From the NCBI GenBank assembly GCA_022457155.1, contig JAJGOT010000193.1:1152001-1216000 (forward strand): a stretch of 64,000 bases of DNA, given 5' to 3'. The position numbers and the translations under genes are program-made. Within the stretch, counting starts at the first letter, position 1, and every line of letters starts with the position of its first letter. Positions 10,842 through 21,700 of this stretch are shown piece by piece. The stretch comes from Cladopsammia gracilis. Lineage: Eukaryota > Cnidaria > Anthozoa > Scleractinia > Dendrophylliidae. The notes beneath the pieces were generated by a model. It saw nothing but the letters and a program-made list of their open reading frames with translations. It was not told the origin of the DNA and made no database searches.

Positions 10842-10992
10842 GTAGGTCCAGCACTTGTCCAAACGATATCTGTGATTCGCTAAGAAAACAATAGATTTGT
10901 CCCGCTGGGATAGGAATTAGGGATAGGGGCATTGTTCAAGTGATATATCAATTGTATCGTTCGCCAATCACAGACATCGTTTGGACAGCTAC
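10842..10992. mobile_element. MITE family P (middle/right junction)
   Basis: This matches the element at 1201, with both inverted ends present (acttgtccaaacg / cgtttggacagct). Confidence 0.6.
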
Positions 10993-11978
10993 GGGGTCGC
11001 CCTAATTACTCAATGGTTTCTTCATTCGAGAAGCCTATCATTGTTTGATCACACAATTAAATAAACATGAATGAACAAATCAATCAACTAAATAACGAAG
11101 TATAAAGCAGTGATTAATTAACCAAACAACTAACTACTCATTTCATCAACAATCAATTAATCAATCAAGCCACCAATCAATCTCTCAAGTTGATTGTTTA
11201 GTTGATTCACCAATCGTAAAACGTCCATAAACTGAGCAGGTAACCAGTGTTTTAGACGTTTGCGCGCAGGCTACACACCTCGAAGTTGGTTAAAAATAAG
11301 TTAAATAACTCGGCTGCGCGTCGTTGCCTCGTTCATTCAACCCACTTCTCGGTGTTTGAAAATCCTGATGAAACACTCTTCTTCGTGTTTGATATATTAC
11401 AAAAAATATTTTCAGCCGGTGATGACAGTGCTCGATCACATGCGAAAATTATTGGGAAGTGGAGACATGTGTGAATGTGACGGGAAAGTAAGAAACATCC
11501 ATTAATATGTTTAATCAGGAGCCCATTACCTGTTTCAATAGACAATATTGTAAAAACGTGCGGTTGCTTTAAAAAAAATGTGCACCATCACTTTAGTTTC
11601 TCGAACAACCGCTCAGAGGGCCTGTTTCCCCAAGTCCCGATAACTTTTCGGGCCTGGAACTACATTTTAAAATCAGAATCTATAGGATGGTCGTCAACTT
11701 AGAATTTTATTGCTTAGCTTGCAAAGCGAACAAAATTTAAATATTTCAGGTAAATACTGCGCACATAAAATAACTCTCTGGACCCGAAAAGTTATCTGTA
11801 CCAGTAATGGATATTATAATGGATCCATACTACATTGCAGGGGGAGAGGGGGGGAGTGATTGAGAAGGAGGGAGGGGGGGGGCTCGAGTGAATAAATGGT
11901 TTTTTTTGGGGGGGGGAGGTGGAGTGAATAAGTGGGAGGCCTGGAATGAAAGTGTTACAGACTGAAAAACATTTTGGG

Positions 11979-12131
11979 TAGTCCCGCACTTGTCCAAACG
12001 ATGTCTGTGATTCGCTAAGAAAACAATAGATTTGTCCCGCTGAGATAGGGATTAGGGATATAATAGGGGCATTGTTCAAGTGATATACCAGTTGTATCGT
12101 CCACCAATCACAGACATCGTTTGGACAGCTA
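11979..12131. mobile_element. MITE family P, intact right end
   Basis: Counterpart of 2327-2466 but retaining the complete right terminus agacatcgtttggacagct. Confidence 0.6.
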
Positions 12132-13600
12132 CGACCCCGCTCAACATTTTCGGTGATTTTTTTTCTGAGATAGATGGGGGAGGGGGGCGGGACATCTCCC
12201 CCCCCCCCCCGTACCTCTCCCCTGGATCCGCCAATGGGGACTTTCAAGAAACAGGCCGGCCCCCTTTGCCTTGGGCTTTGTCAAAGATCAAGGAAACGAA
12301 AGTTACTGTTTTTCCGAAAGGGGGGGGGGGAGAACACGCAAAATATCCGAGCGTATTACACAGTAGATTGCCGTATAACACCTTAGCACCCCGGTTTCAA
12401 GACACGAGCTATTATAAATACAAGAATTTCAGTCGAATAATAAATCCCTTATTCGATGGTTTAACAGATAATACGTGCGGACATTTTACTCATTGCTCGC
12501 ATTTTTTCTCGCTTGAAAAAATACTACGCAACTAGTAAAATATCCGCGCGTATTATCTGTTAAACCATACAATAAGGTGTATGTCTTCAGTCGCAAGATA
12601 AAAGAAAAATAAAATAACGAAGGATAGTTTTTCTTCTCGTTGAAATAATTACGAGTATGGTAAGGTTCTACTGTCTGCTTTCAAAACCATTTACTACTGT
12701 TACTTTAGAAAAAAATATTACTTGATTCATATACAACAGGAAGGAATTATTTCTTAATTCCCCGCCTTTGTCGTGTTGACTTCAGCCATATTTATTAGTA
12801 TATTGCCTTTGTTTTCCAAAATCGCGAATTAAATATTAGGTTGTCGTGAATATTTCCTGTTATGATAACGTAGATAAGGTTTTTCTTAAACGTTTCAGAA
12901 TCATCGAAGAAAACGTTGGAAATCGAAGAGGTTCACAAGTTCGTTTGTTTGTTTAGTTTTTTTCTGTATTAAATTTTATCATTGAAACTCGGGGATCAAA
13001 ATAGCTAAACGTTTTCTTCGGTAGACCTTCATGATCGATGATGCTGGTGGGATAATTTTAATAAACATCTTAAATATTGGTATCAAACTTTTTTTATATG
13101 TATTTCTCATTGTTTGCATTAAGTAGACAAAGAAATATCAACCTCTGGCTCAAACGATCAAACAATATACATTTATTATACTGTTATGAAATGTCACTGC
13201 AATTTTTTTAATGCTTGCAGTTCCAAAAAAAATATGTTTTAATATATTTGTTATTTTTATTACGCATTTGGTTACCTTCTATGTTTATTTAAAGTGGAAT
13301 CGGAAGGATCAGGTTTCCTTTTTCTTCCGACTCCGCTTCTGCTTCCGTCGCTTACTATCCGCTTCCGTCGTTTTGATTTCCACTAGATTGTAAGGTTCTT
13401 ACGATTCCGATTCCGCTTACGTCGCTTACGTCGCTAGTGGAAACCAAGCTTAAGACGTCGTTCATTCCGATTCATTCATACGTTGCTAGAAATCCCCAAG
13501 ATATCAAGTGTGGTTAGTTTTCTAACCATGTGAAACTATGTGAAAGCTAATACAGTTTGAGTTTTTCGGTTCTTTTAGTTGAATATTTCAGCGGCAAAAA

Positions 13601-13772
13601 ATGTTAGGGAAAGGAATCTTATACCCTTAGGGAAAGGAATCTTATCCCCTTAGGGAAAGGAATCTTATACCCTTAGGGAAAGGAATCTTATACCCTTAGG
13701 GAAAAGAATCTTATACCCTTAGGGAAAGGCTAGGAATCTTATACCCTTAGGGAAAGGAATCTTATTCCCCGA
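13601..13772 (+). repeat. Minisatellite counterpart, 7 units
   Basis: The same agggaaaggaatcttatacc units as at 3949, but seven instead of ten. One unit has a variant agggaaaag. Confidence 0.85.
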
Positions 13773-14238
13773 ATTTACCAGCTGTTTTCACTTTCCGTAA
13801 ATCCAAGCTGACCTTATTTCGTACCCTATAGGACATTTTCCCTGGGGGGGGGGGGGTACTCCCTATAATGGGCTATACGGGGATGCTCCGCCCGAAAAAG
13901 GGTACCTTTTTGAGGCTGGAGGTATATGAAAGGGGTAGGGATTTCACGATTTGAAATATATGAAAGGGTAGGGATTTCACGAAATATACGAAAGGGTAGG
14001 GAAAACACGAGTTGAAGTATAAAAAGGTAGGGAAAACTTCCATTTAAGTATTATATAAAGGGCCTTTCAAAATACAAAGGGCCTTTCAAAAACAGACGCA
14101 CGTAAAGGCTATATGAAAGGGGTACCATTTTCAGTGAAAGGTACATGAAAGGGGTACCATTTTCAATGAAAGGTATATGAAAGAGGTACCTTTTCTGTCA
14201 AAAACGGTATATGAAAGGGTAAGGGTTTGGACCTCGGG

Positions 14239-14403
14239 CGGTAGGGTCACAGCTCTTAGAAGCTTCTATTTTCATTGGCCTTGTAAAACAAGGCTGCTAT
14301 TGTTTTTAGGGTTAGGGTCCATTGTTGTGTTGTTTGTCCTATTGTTAGGTCTAAGGGTGGCAAGCCAATGGTGTGAGACCTTCTAAGAGCTGCGACATCA
14401 CCC
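14239..14403. mobile_element. 165 bp hAT-like MITE with 8 bp target duplication
   Basis: Present only in this unit. The element is flanked by acctcggg on both sides (14231-14238 and 14404-14411). The ends are inverted: gggtcacagctcttagaag on the left, cttctaagagctgcgacatc on the right. An 8-base target duplication fits hAT-superfamily transposition. The equivalent site near 4661 is empty, with a short deletion. Confidence 0.75.
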
Positions 14404-14862
14404 ACCTCGGGGCGGAGCATCCCCGTACAAAACTTTGTTGAGTACCCCTGGGCATTTTTTATCCCTCCGAAAACAAAAGGCGTTAAATTGTCCGTTGTTC
14501 CGAAAGTTTGAGGCGAAATTTTACTTAAGAAAAATCCAGTTTTAAACTGTCCCGGCTGAAATATCGTGTTTTCATGATTATGGCCAGGAGCTTGCTTTAA
14601 GCTTACTTTATTATCTTGAAATTGGAAGAAACCATCGCCAAAAGTAACAGAATCAAAGAAATATGAACTATAAACAGACAAAATAACGGATACAAAAGTC
14701 AAAATTTCACAAGAATGCCACGTTTGATTTCTTGACCGCTTGTCAATAAATCAAATTTCATGAACTGTATTAAACCTACTTCAATCCTTGCAATCCTGCA
14801 CTTTATCTCCAAACTGCTGCTTTTGTTTTGCTCTATAGAATCTTTTTATTCAACTAAGTTGT

Positions 14863-15116
14863 ATACAGCTATTTCAATTAACGTTGTCGGGTGAAAGCTC
14901 AAAGCTCAAAGCCTACAACTCAAGACCACATGAGACCAAACGAGTAAACCGAGTGCCTGTTCCACGAATGCAGATAGCTGGGAAAGCTGAAACGAAAAGA
15001 AACGGCGCGAAAATGAGCGATGCGACGAGCGGGAAAAACGTTTATTTCGCGCCGCTCCCAACTATCTTGGCTTGTATCTTTGAGCTTTCATCCGACGTTA
15101 ATTGAAATAGCTGTAT
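14863..15116. mobile_element. 254 bp MITE, second unit copy
   Basis: Same element and termini as 5098-5351, duplicated with the unit. Confidence 0.85.
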
Positions 15117-15240
15117 TTAGTGGTATTTGGCGATATAACGTGGAAATAAGCTAAGCGAAATTTTGCTATTTTGGCGGGACAGTGTCGCTTTAAGCTAATT
15201 TATTACGAATTTTAAGATGATAAGGCCTCCGAACAGCTTT

Positions 15241-15416
15241 CCGCCAGATGTTCCAGGCTCAGTGTTTTTTCTCAACTATTAAAATCTGCTTCGTGCTCCT
15301 ACCTCCACAAAGCTGTATACAATGTATTCCGCCAGATGTTCCAGCCTCAGTGTTTTTTCTCAACTATTAAAATCTGCGTCGTGCTCCTACCTCCACAAAG
15401 CTGTATACAATGTATG
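15241..15416. repeat. 88 bp direct duplication at the GPCR 3' end, second unit
   Basis: Same structure as at 5476-5651. It shows that this small duplication existed before the large one. Confidence 0.8.
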
Positions 15417-16349
15417 CAATATTGCTCTGCGAATGTCTCTCATACGGTAACAATAAATAATTGGGTTTATGGAGGAGTTTATGTTTAGAATTGTCAATGT
15501 AATATTAATAGCAATCCAGTTCCACTTTGTATATCCCGTGAATTTCCCCACGGCCAGACAAATCAAGTACGGCAAATAACAACAAAGAAGGACACAATAG
15601 ACTAAAAACATGTTATATGCTGATTTTATACGGTGCCGCAAGTTATCTTCCTTCCTTGTGACGGCGTTTGTTTCTATATGTTTGAGATGATAACGAACGA
15701 TGCGATATATTTTTATGTACGCCATTGTGGAAATTAGCAAGCAAAGGAAAATACCTGCTAGGTAATAGTGCGATTTATATTTCGGAACAAATAGCACCCA
15801 GACGAAAGGGGAGATTCCACCGAGGAGCCACAAAACGACAAGAAAACGCCGTACACGTTTCATTGTAATTATCTCTTCGTAACGGAGATGTAGATGAAGC
15901 GCAAGACAGCGTTCAAGGCTTATCGCTGTAACTGTGCCGAAGGACACGCAGGAAAGACAAGAAGCAGTTAAGTTCAACGCAACTGCAGATATACAAGAAA
16001 ATTTATCAGCACCACGGTAAGCGAAGGTGACCAAGTAAGCAATGAAGGAGGGTTGTACAACTAAACCGACGCCCACATCCGACAGCGCTAGTCCGATCAA
16101 CAACATGTTCGCTGGTGTACGAAGTCTGTATGATCGCCATATTGAAATGATGACAAGAATGTTGGTCAGCGTTGCGATGATGCAGAAGGGGACGTTTAAA
16201 ATGGCGTTTATAACAAATGCCGTTTTAAAAGGATCGTTCCCTGTTGTTGCCATATAGCTGTAGCCTTTGAAGCGGTTACAGAATTCGTATTCAGAATCAG
16301 CGCTTGAGAAGTTCTTCATCGCGAGACATTTACACCACAAGTGCTCCAA
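15387..16349 (-). CDS. Intronless rhodopsin-like (class A) GPCR, copy 2
   Basis: A 320-residue paralogue of the receptor at 5622, with all seven membrane segments and the same motifs (LALSD, SLERC, CYLPY, NPIIY). Visible protein differences are Asn to Lys near residue 7, Leu to Val in the TM2/TM3 region and Thr to Ala four residues from the C terminus. Several other base changes are silent, for example in the TRK codons of intracellular loop 3. The low replacement count suggests the copy is either very recent or still constrained. It sits downstream of UIMC1 exon C of its unit on the same strand, about 2 kb away, with an AT-rich promoter region upstream. Ligand and coupling are unknown; the family resemblance is to melanocortin/adenosine-like cnidarian orphan receptors. 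Confidence 0.93.
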   Translation of the reverse strand: MEHLWCKCLAMKNFSSADSEYEFCNRFKGYSYMATTGNDPFKTAFVINAILNVPFCIIATLTNILVIISIWRSYRLRTPANMLLIGLALSDVGVGLVVQPSFIAYLVTFAYRGADKFSCISAVALNLTASCLSCVSFGTVTAISLERCLALHLHLRYEEIITMKRVRRFLVVLWLLGGISPFVWVLFVPKYKSHYYLAGIFLCLLISTMAYIKIYRIVRYHLKHIETNAVTRKEDNLRHRIKSAYNMFLVYCVLLCCYLPYLICLAVGKFTGYTKWNWIAINITLTILNINSSINPIIYCYRMRDIRRAILHTLYTALWR

Positions 16350-18330
16350 TGAAAGAATACTAAGCCACTTTAAAGGGGTGTTTTCCGCTGCTTAAATATA
16401 ATGTAATTGCAAAATTTCGTGACTTTTCTTGGAAACCAAAATATTTAATTTAATAATTAACGGGTGTTTCCATGTTATTATTAGTTGATTACGTAAATGA
16501 TTTCAAAACAAAATGTTTTTATACAGACAAAACTACTGTTAAACAGAAAAGCTTTTCTTTTTTGAGGAAAATGTTTGCGCGCTAAATTTCCTGTTTTTAT
16601 TCACGCTTGTAAACACACCCACAAGAAAGGTTTAAGATATCGAAAGATAGATATAATGCAATCAAAATGTCACTTTGTCATTTAAATGGATGTGTTATTA
16701 GAATGACCAGAATATAAATGGAGGGACAAAGCGTTTTTGTTGGGAGTATATTTATTTTTCTTTTGCCCAGTCTAAAATAAACACACCATACTAAATATTT
16801 CGTTTTCGTACGGAAATTTAAAACAATGATTTCCTAGTTAAATCGACGAAGAGAAAGTGTCATTATTTGAAGGATATTTTTTAGCGGATTGAAACAAAAA
16901 ATATATTTCTTAACAGCTACACGAAGTGTCTGATCTAACTGCATTAACTAGTTAATAGTTTCGATGGTCGTGTGTTAAGCTTTCTAGCCATTTCCCTGTT
17001 TAATATGTATGTGGTGACTTTGCGTTTTATTCCGCGGCTTCGACGAGTCATTTGCGCGAGATGACGTTAATTCACTATTCAGATTTTTTTTATTTGATCA
17101 AAACAAGATTTATAATCACGCGAAATAAAATTACGGTATCATGAAAAGTTTAATCATTAAAAATAAATTTCATGGCTGAAGAATAAACTGCAACGTTTCT
17201 TTTTGAAACAGTTGTTCTTATTATAAACTACTTATGCGAGAAATCGAGTTGTTTTTTGGCAGAAACTGCTAAACTGCGCATGCTTGAAAGTGATGTATAA
17301 TTATTATTATAATTATGCATCATAATTATTGCATGTTACGAGTGTGAAAACTGCATTAAAAACAGTCAGACATTTCGGGGATAACCCCCTTCATCGGTGT
17401 TTGTATTCTTGGAGAGTTTTTAGCACTTATGACACAAATTTCACAATTATGCATCATTTTATTTGAGTGCTACGCAGTAAAAACATTTTTTGTGCTACAT
17501 GCATGAAATTGCCTCCTTTGGCAATCTCGTTCTTTGAAGCCGCGTTCCTTTTTCAGAGTTTTTGACGCTATTGACTCAACGGATACTGAGATGCAAACAT
17601 TTGTAAAACCGTGTCGATAACTTATTTGTTCCTCTTTTTTTTATTATTTTGGGAGGAGGGGGGCGGGGGGGGGGGAGGGGGTGGGGGAGCGAGGACTCTG
17701 CGGGGTTTCTCGCCACAGCAACGTCATGATAAGTTAACGGAGATCGCACTTTTTCTTTGGCCACTTGCCACACGTAATTTGTGTCGTAAGCCATTTTTTA
17801 GAATGAATAGCAGCATAAATGGGATAAGTGAAGTGTCACTTGTGTTTGTGTTTCAGCTACGACGCGCTGACAAGCGTCAAATTGGGTGAAACAGCTGTCC
17901 GCGTCTGCTTTCTAGTTTTGAAAATTAACCATGTCGGGTTTAGCTAACTGCGGTGTTGTGTTGAAGAGAATTGCCGTGCTTATTTATTTTCATTTATTTG
18001 GCAACTTTAAACTAACGTATACACAGGACATTACTGGAATAACTAATATAAACTACTGTACGATAACAGCCATGCCTAGTTACACGGACCTGGGAACGAG
18101 TAAGTTGTCAAAAAAGAACCGAGTACGAACCTAACACCAACAAACGAAATACCAAATATACGTCCATTTGGAAGTCATCTGAAAGCAACCATGCTGGAAA
18201 AAACAACTGTGCCGGGGGAAATGAGCCCACGTTCAAACCCCCAAACAGCGGTCTCTTCTTTTTCTCGAGCAGAAAGTGGCAGAAATCGAGCTTACAAAAA
18301 ACCTTAATGGACCACTAATGCGCCATTTAA
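16350..18330. other. AT-rich flank upstream of GPCR copy 2; no gene seen
   Basis: Counterpart of 6585-8604. It includes the hammerhead-like motif at 17369-17397 and a poly-G tract at 17652-17690. The plus-strand open frame at 17931 diverges in frame and length from its partner at 8188. Confidence 0.5.
17369..17397 (-). ncRNA. Hammerhead-like stem-loop motif, second unit
   Basis: Duplicate of 7604-7632 with identical core and stem bases. Confidence 0.3.
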
Positions 18331-18336
18331 TTTATT
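18331..18336 (-). promoter_or_regulatory. Poly(A) signal of UIMC1
   Basis: AATAAA on the minus strand (tttatt on plus) about 18 bases after the UIMC1 stop codon. Confidence 0.65.
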
Positions 18337-18353
18337 AAGCTCTTACGTAGACA

Positions 18354-18726
18354 TTACTTTTTTCCGCGGTATCCCCTAGATTTCCCGCGATATTTCTTTC
18401 CACGCCCGCGTCCATACACTTTATTATACGATCCTCTATAACCTCCCCTGTTACTATTCCCTCCGTATCCCCCACGGGTATCGGACCCTTCATATCGTTC
18501 TTGATATCCCCGTCTCCTGCCGCCCTTTTTTTCTTTTAGATGTTCAAACTGATTCTGAAAGTCCACGCCACTGGTGCTATTTTCCGTAAATTGAAAGCAC
18601 TTGATTGGGGAGTCACTGACAGCATCCCAGTCGATGACGTCATCGTCGTTTTTATTGGTTCCTCTGTGTTCTGGTCCAGAGCTTCGCGAGGGGACGTTCA
18701 CATCTGTTTCGTCTCTTCTGTCAACC
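18354..18726 (-). CDS. UIMC1: UIMC1 exon C (terminal exon, RG-rich tail)
   Basis: Last coding exon, entered in phase 2 and ending in TAA, with AATAAA close behind. It codes the SDSPIKCFQFTEN segment that resembles the vertebrate RAP80 C-terminal motif. A tail follows with repeated RGG/GRG/GYGG elements, possibly for RNA or nucleic-acid binding or arginine methylation (inference). Vertebrate RAP80 ends in only a short GRGRRR-type stretch. Confidence 0.78.
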
Positions 18727-21700
18727 CTTAAAAAAAGAGCACAAACGACATAAGTTAAAGAACATAAGGTTAGGAAAGGGCGGGATATACTATTCTGAGA
18801 TCTAAAGATGGGGTTGAGATCAAAGGAAATCATAACACTCTAAGAGCCATCTGGTCGTATTATAATCGGAAAAAATTGTGGACTTCTTGTCAGTGAAGGG
18901 GATTCCTCATTTGGCACCAACATAAGGGGTAGCTTCCACGTATACTAGACTCAAAGTCAAATCAGCAGAGCCCGGTTGTTCAAAAGGGGGATAGTGCTAT
19001 CCACCGGATAAATCACTATCCAGCCGATAACACAATGGGTTTTGTTAATACATATCCACTGGATAGTGATTTATCCGGTGGATAGCCCTATCCACTTTTT
19101 GAACAACCGAAGCCAGACGTTTACCTTCTCTCTTCACCCCTGCTGCTTTCCCTTGTTCTGTCTTTCACGGTGACGACTGAAATCGTAAAAAGAAATGTGG
19201 CTACTGAAGTAGTGCAAAGATGTGTGACGAGAGATCAAGGACAAGACGCGGGAATCTGAGAAATCCACCCCTCTTGAATTAGACGAGGCATGGAAATTTA
19301 TCAGACCGGCGTTTACTCAAGTTTGTGTACAACAAATGACCAGATTTCTCAGACTGTCCCCCACAAAGCGCTGGTTCTCATTTAGAGGCGTGGCTGGAGA
19401 GGGAAAAAGCGAATAATCTGTCTTATCCAAGGAACCGCCAAGATGGCAGGACCTCGAGCGTTGAATTAGATGTCCTTAGTGAAGGCAAACGTCTTTTCTT
19501 TCCCTCAGATGCAGCAAGAAAAGAGCAGACGTTTGCGCACAGGTTACAGAAGCTACAGAACACAACACGATGTAAGGCGAAGTACCTTCCACTTTTCGAG
19601 AAGCGCCTCCCGTTCTTTTCCTCTCCTCCAACTCTTGTTCCACGTGCTCCTCGTAAAGCTCCTTCGGAATGTTTTCCTTACAAATGAGACAAACCATGGT
19701 CAACTCATCGCTATCTTCACTATCAGAATCTCTTAACCGACGAGACCGTTTGGGTTTGGAAGTTTTCGATAACGAGGGTGGTCGTTTTTTGTTCCGACCA
19801 CCAAGCTGGGCGAGCGCATTTTCGTTTTCGTCTGTTTCTCGTCGTGTTTCGTCTTTCTTGGATTCTGTTCTCCGTCGCCGGGACTCACGTTGTGCCCCAT
19901 ACTGCACCATGATCGCATCGTCATCTTCATCAGATGTATTGCTGCCGGATTCTATATCTTCCGTTCTGGAAGACGTTTCTTTACTTCCTTGTTGTTTAGA
20001 AGTTTTGTTATTGATCGTATTACCATCATCTTCACTTTGAATGGATGTTTCTAGGGGAATGTAGTCATCACGTCCTAAAACAGAGAAATGAGAATCAAAT
20101 ATCGATAGCGCAATATCGTGACCACAAGCCCTGAGAATTCCTTCCTGAGCCTGCGTTCTTTTTGGTCCGCAACAACTCCACCAAGAGGGAAGTCCCATTG
20201 AAATTTGGACATCCCTTGCGATGCGCTCTGCTCATGAAAATTTCCGTTTTTCTCATGTTTTCTGACTTGTTGCTTTATTTGGCGTTAATGTAGCCGTCAA
20301 TAATGGCGTCCTTAGCTCGTTTAAGCTTAGAGATGACGTCACCATATGGGACTCAAGTAATGACGTCAATAAGTGATGGCGGTAAATATGGTACCCATGT
20401 CGTGTCGATATAAAAAGTGGTATCGGCCCATTCTTATTCTACAGTTGTCCATAAAGCTTTGGTCCTCGACCAACTGTACATTTCTTTTAGCTGATCCTCC
20501 GATATATCAGCCTTCTTAAGAGGTTTGTTCACTAATTACTGGGTAGGTCCAGCACTTGTCCAAACGTTATCTGTGATTCGCTAAGAAAACAATAGATTTG
20601 TCCCGCTGGGATAGGGATAGGGGCATTGTTCAAGTGATATATCAATTGTATCGTTCGCCAATCACAGACATCATTTGGACAGCTACGGGGTCGCCCTAAT
20701 TACTCAATGGTTTCTTCATTCGAGAAGCCTATCATTGTTTGATCACACAATTAAATAAACATGAATGAACAAATCAATCAACTAAATAACGAAGTATAAA
20801 GCAGTGATTAATTAACCAAACAACTAACTACTAATTTCATCAACAATTAATTAATCAACCAATCAATCTCTCAAGTTGATTGTTTAGTTGATTCACCAAT
20901 CGTAAAAGGTCCATAAACTGAGCAGGTAACCAGTGTTTGATAATAGTGAATTTTACCTCCATATGTCAGCTGAGGCTTCTTTTTCTCAGGGCTGAATGAC
21001 ACGAAAAAACAAACAAACAAACAAACAAACAAACTTAGGATCAGCTCTGGATAAATCACTGGACCATTTCAACTGACCATTAACTAATTAAAATTTTCAC
21101 TCTCAGAGTCAAACCCTTTGCATATACACCTTTTTGAAGAAACGCTGTCGGGAAAAAGCACAAAGCACAAACGATACAACACAACGTAATTCTGGGGGCT
21201 TGTTAGGATTAAATTCATTGATGTTTAAAATCTATTCCCTCTATTTCTTCCATGTCTTTTCAGAGGATGAGTTTCAGCATACTTTTGTTATAAAAATGTG
21301 CAATTTATTTGAGGACGCGATAATTTTTTTCCACTTCTCTTGTTCATGCTTGTACTTTTTACCTGACAACATGTTTTTCAATAAGGTGTATATAGTCGTG
21401 CACAGTGGTTAAAACTTATGTCTGTGAATGAAATCCAAGCGTGTGATCGAAACGAAAGTTCTTCCACAATACCATCCATAGATACTTCAGAATGCAACTT
21501 GGCCGCTGATCTGACAGTGCCTGCGAACACGTCAGCAAAGCGAGGGGCTGCAGTGGTACGGTTTTCAAATGTGTCGAAAGTAATTTCGCGATTGCTTTGG
21601 TGTATTACTGCGCTTTGTGATTGGCTTAACTATCTCGCGCAATTTCTAAACCAATCAAAACCAGAACCAATGGCGACTTACTCGCAGGCGTTTTCCCGCG

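Larger units (their letters stand above)
11253..14862. other. Non-coding part of the second full tandem unit
   Basis: Equivalent to 1598-5097, with the same elements. It differs by a seven-unit minisatellite, shorter poly-G runs and the insertion at 14239. No gene seen. Confidence 0.6.
1..20938. repeat. Tandem array of a ~9.7 kb segmental duplication
   Basis: Near-identical sequence recurs with an offset of 9648 bp (positions 1 and 9649) and then 9721 bp (9649 and 19370). Placing the junction where the rightmost copy stops matching, the units are ..-1597, 1598-11252 and 11253-20938. After 20938 the right copy enters unrelated sequence, while at the equivalent points (1598 and 11253) the other copies continue into the left end of the next unit, beginning tagacgtttgcgcgcaggct. 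Copies differ by scattered substitutions, homopolymer lengths, minisatellite copy number and one small transposon insertion, so they are young but not identical. Each full unit carries UIMC1 exons A-B-C and one GPCR gene. The left end of the array lies outside the window. Confidence 0.95.
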
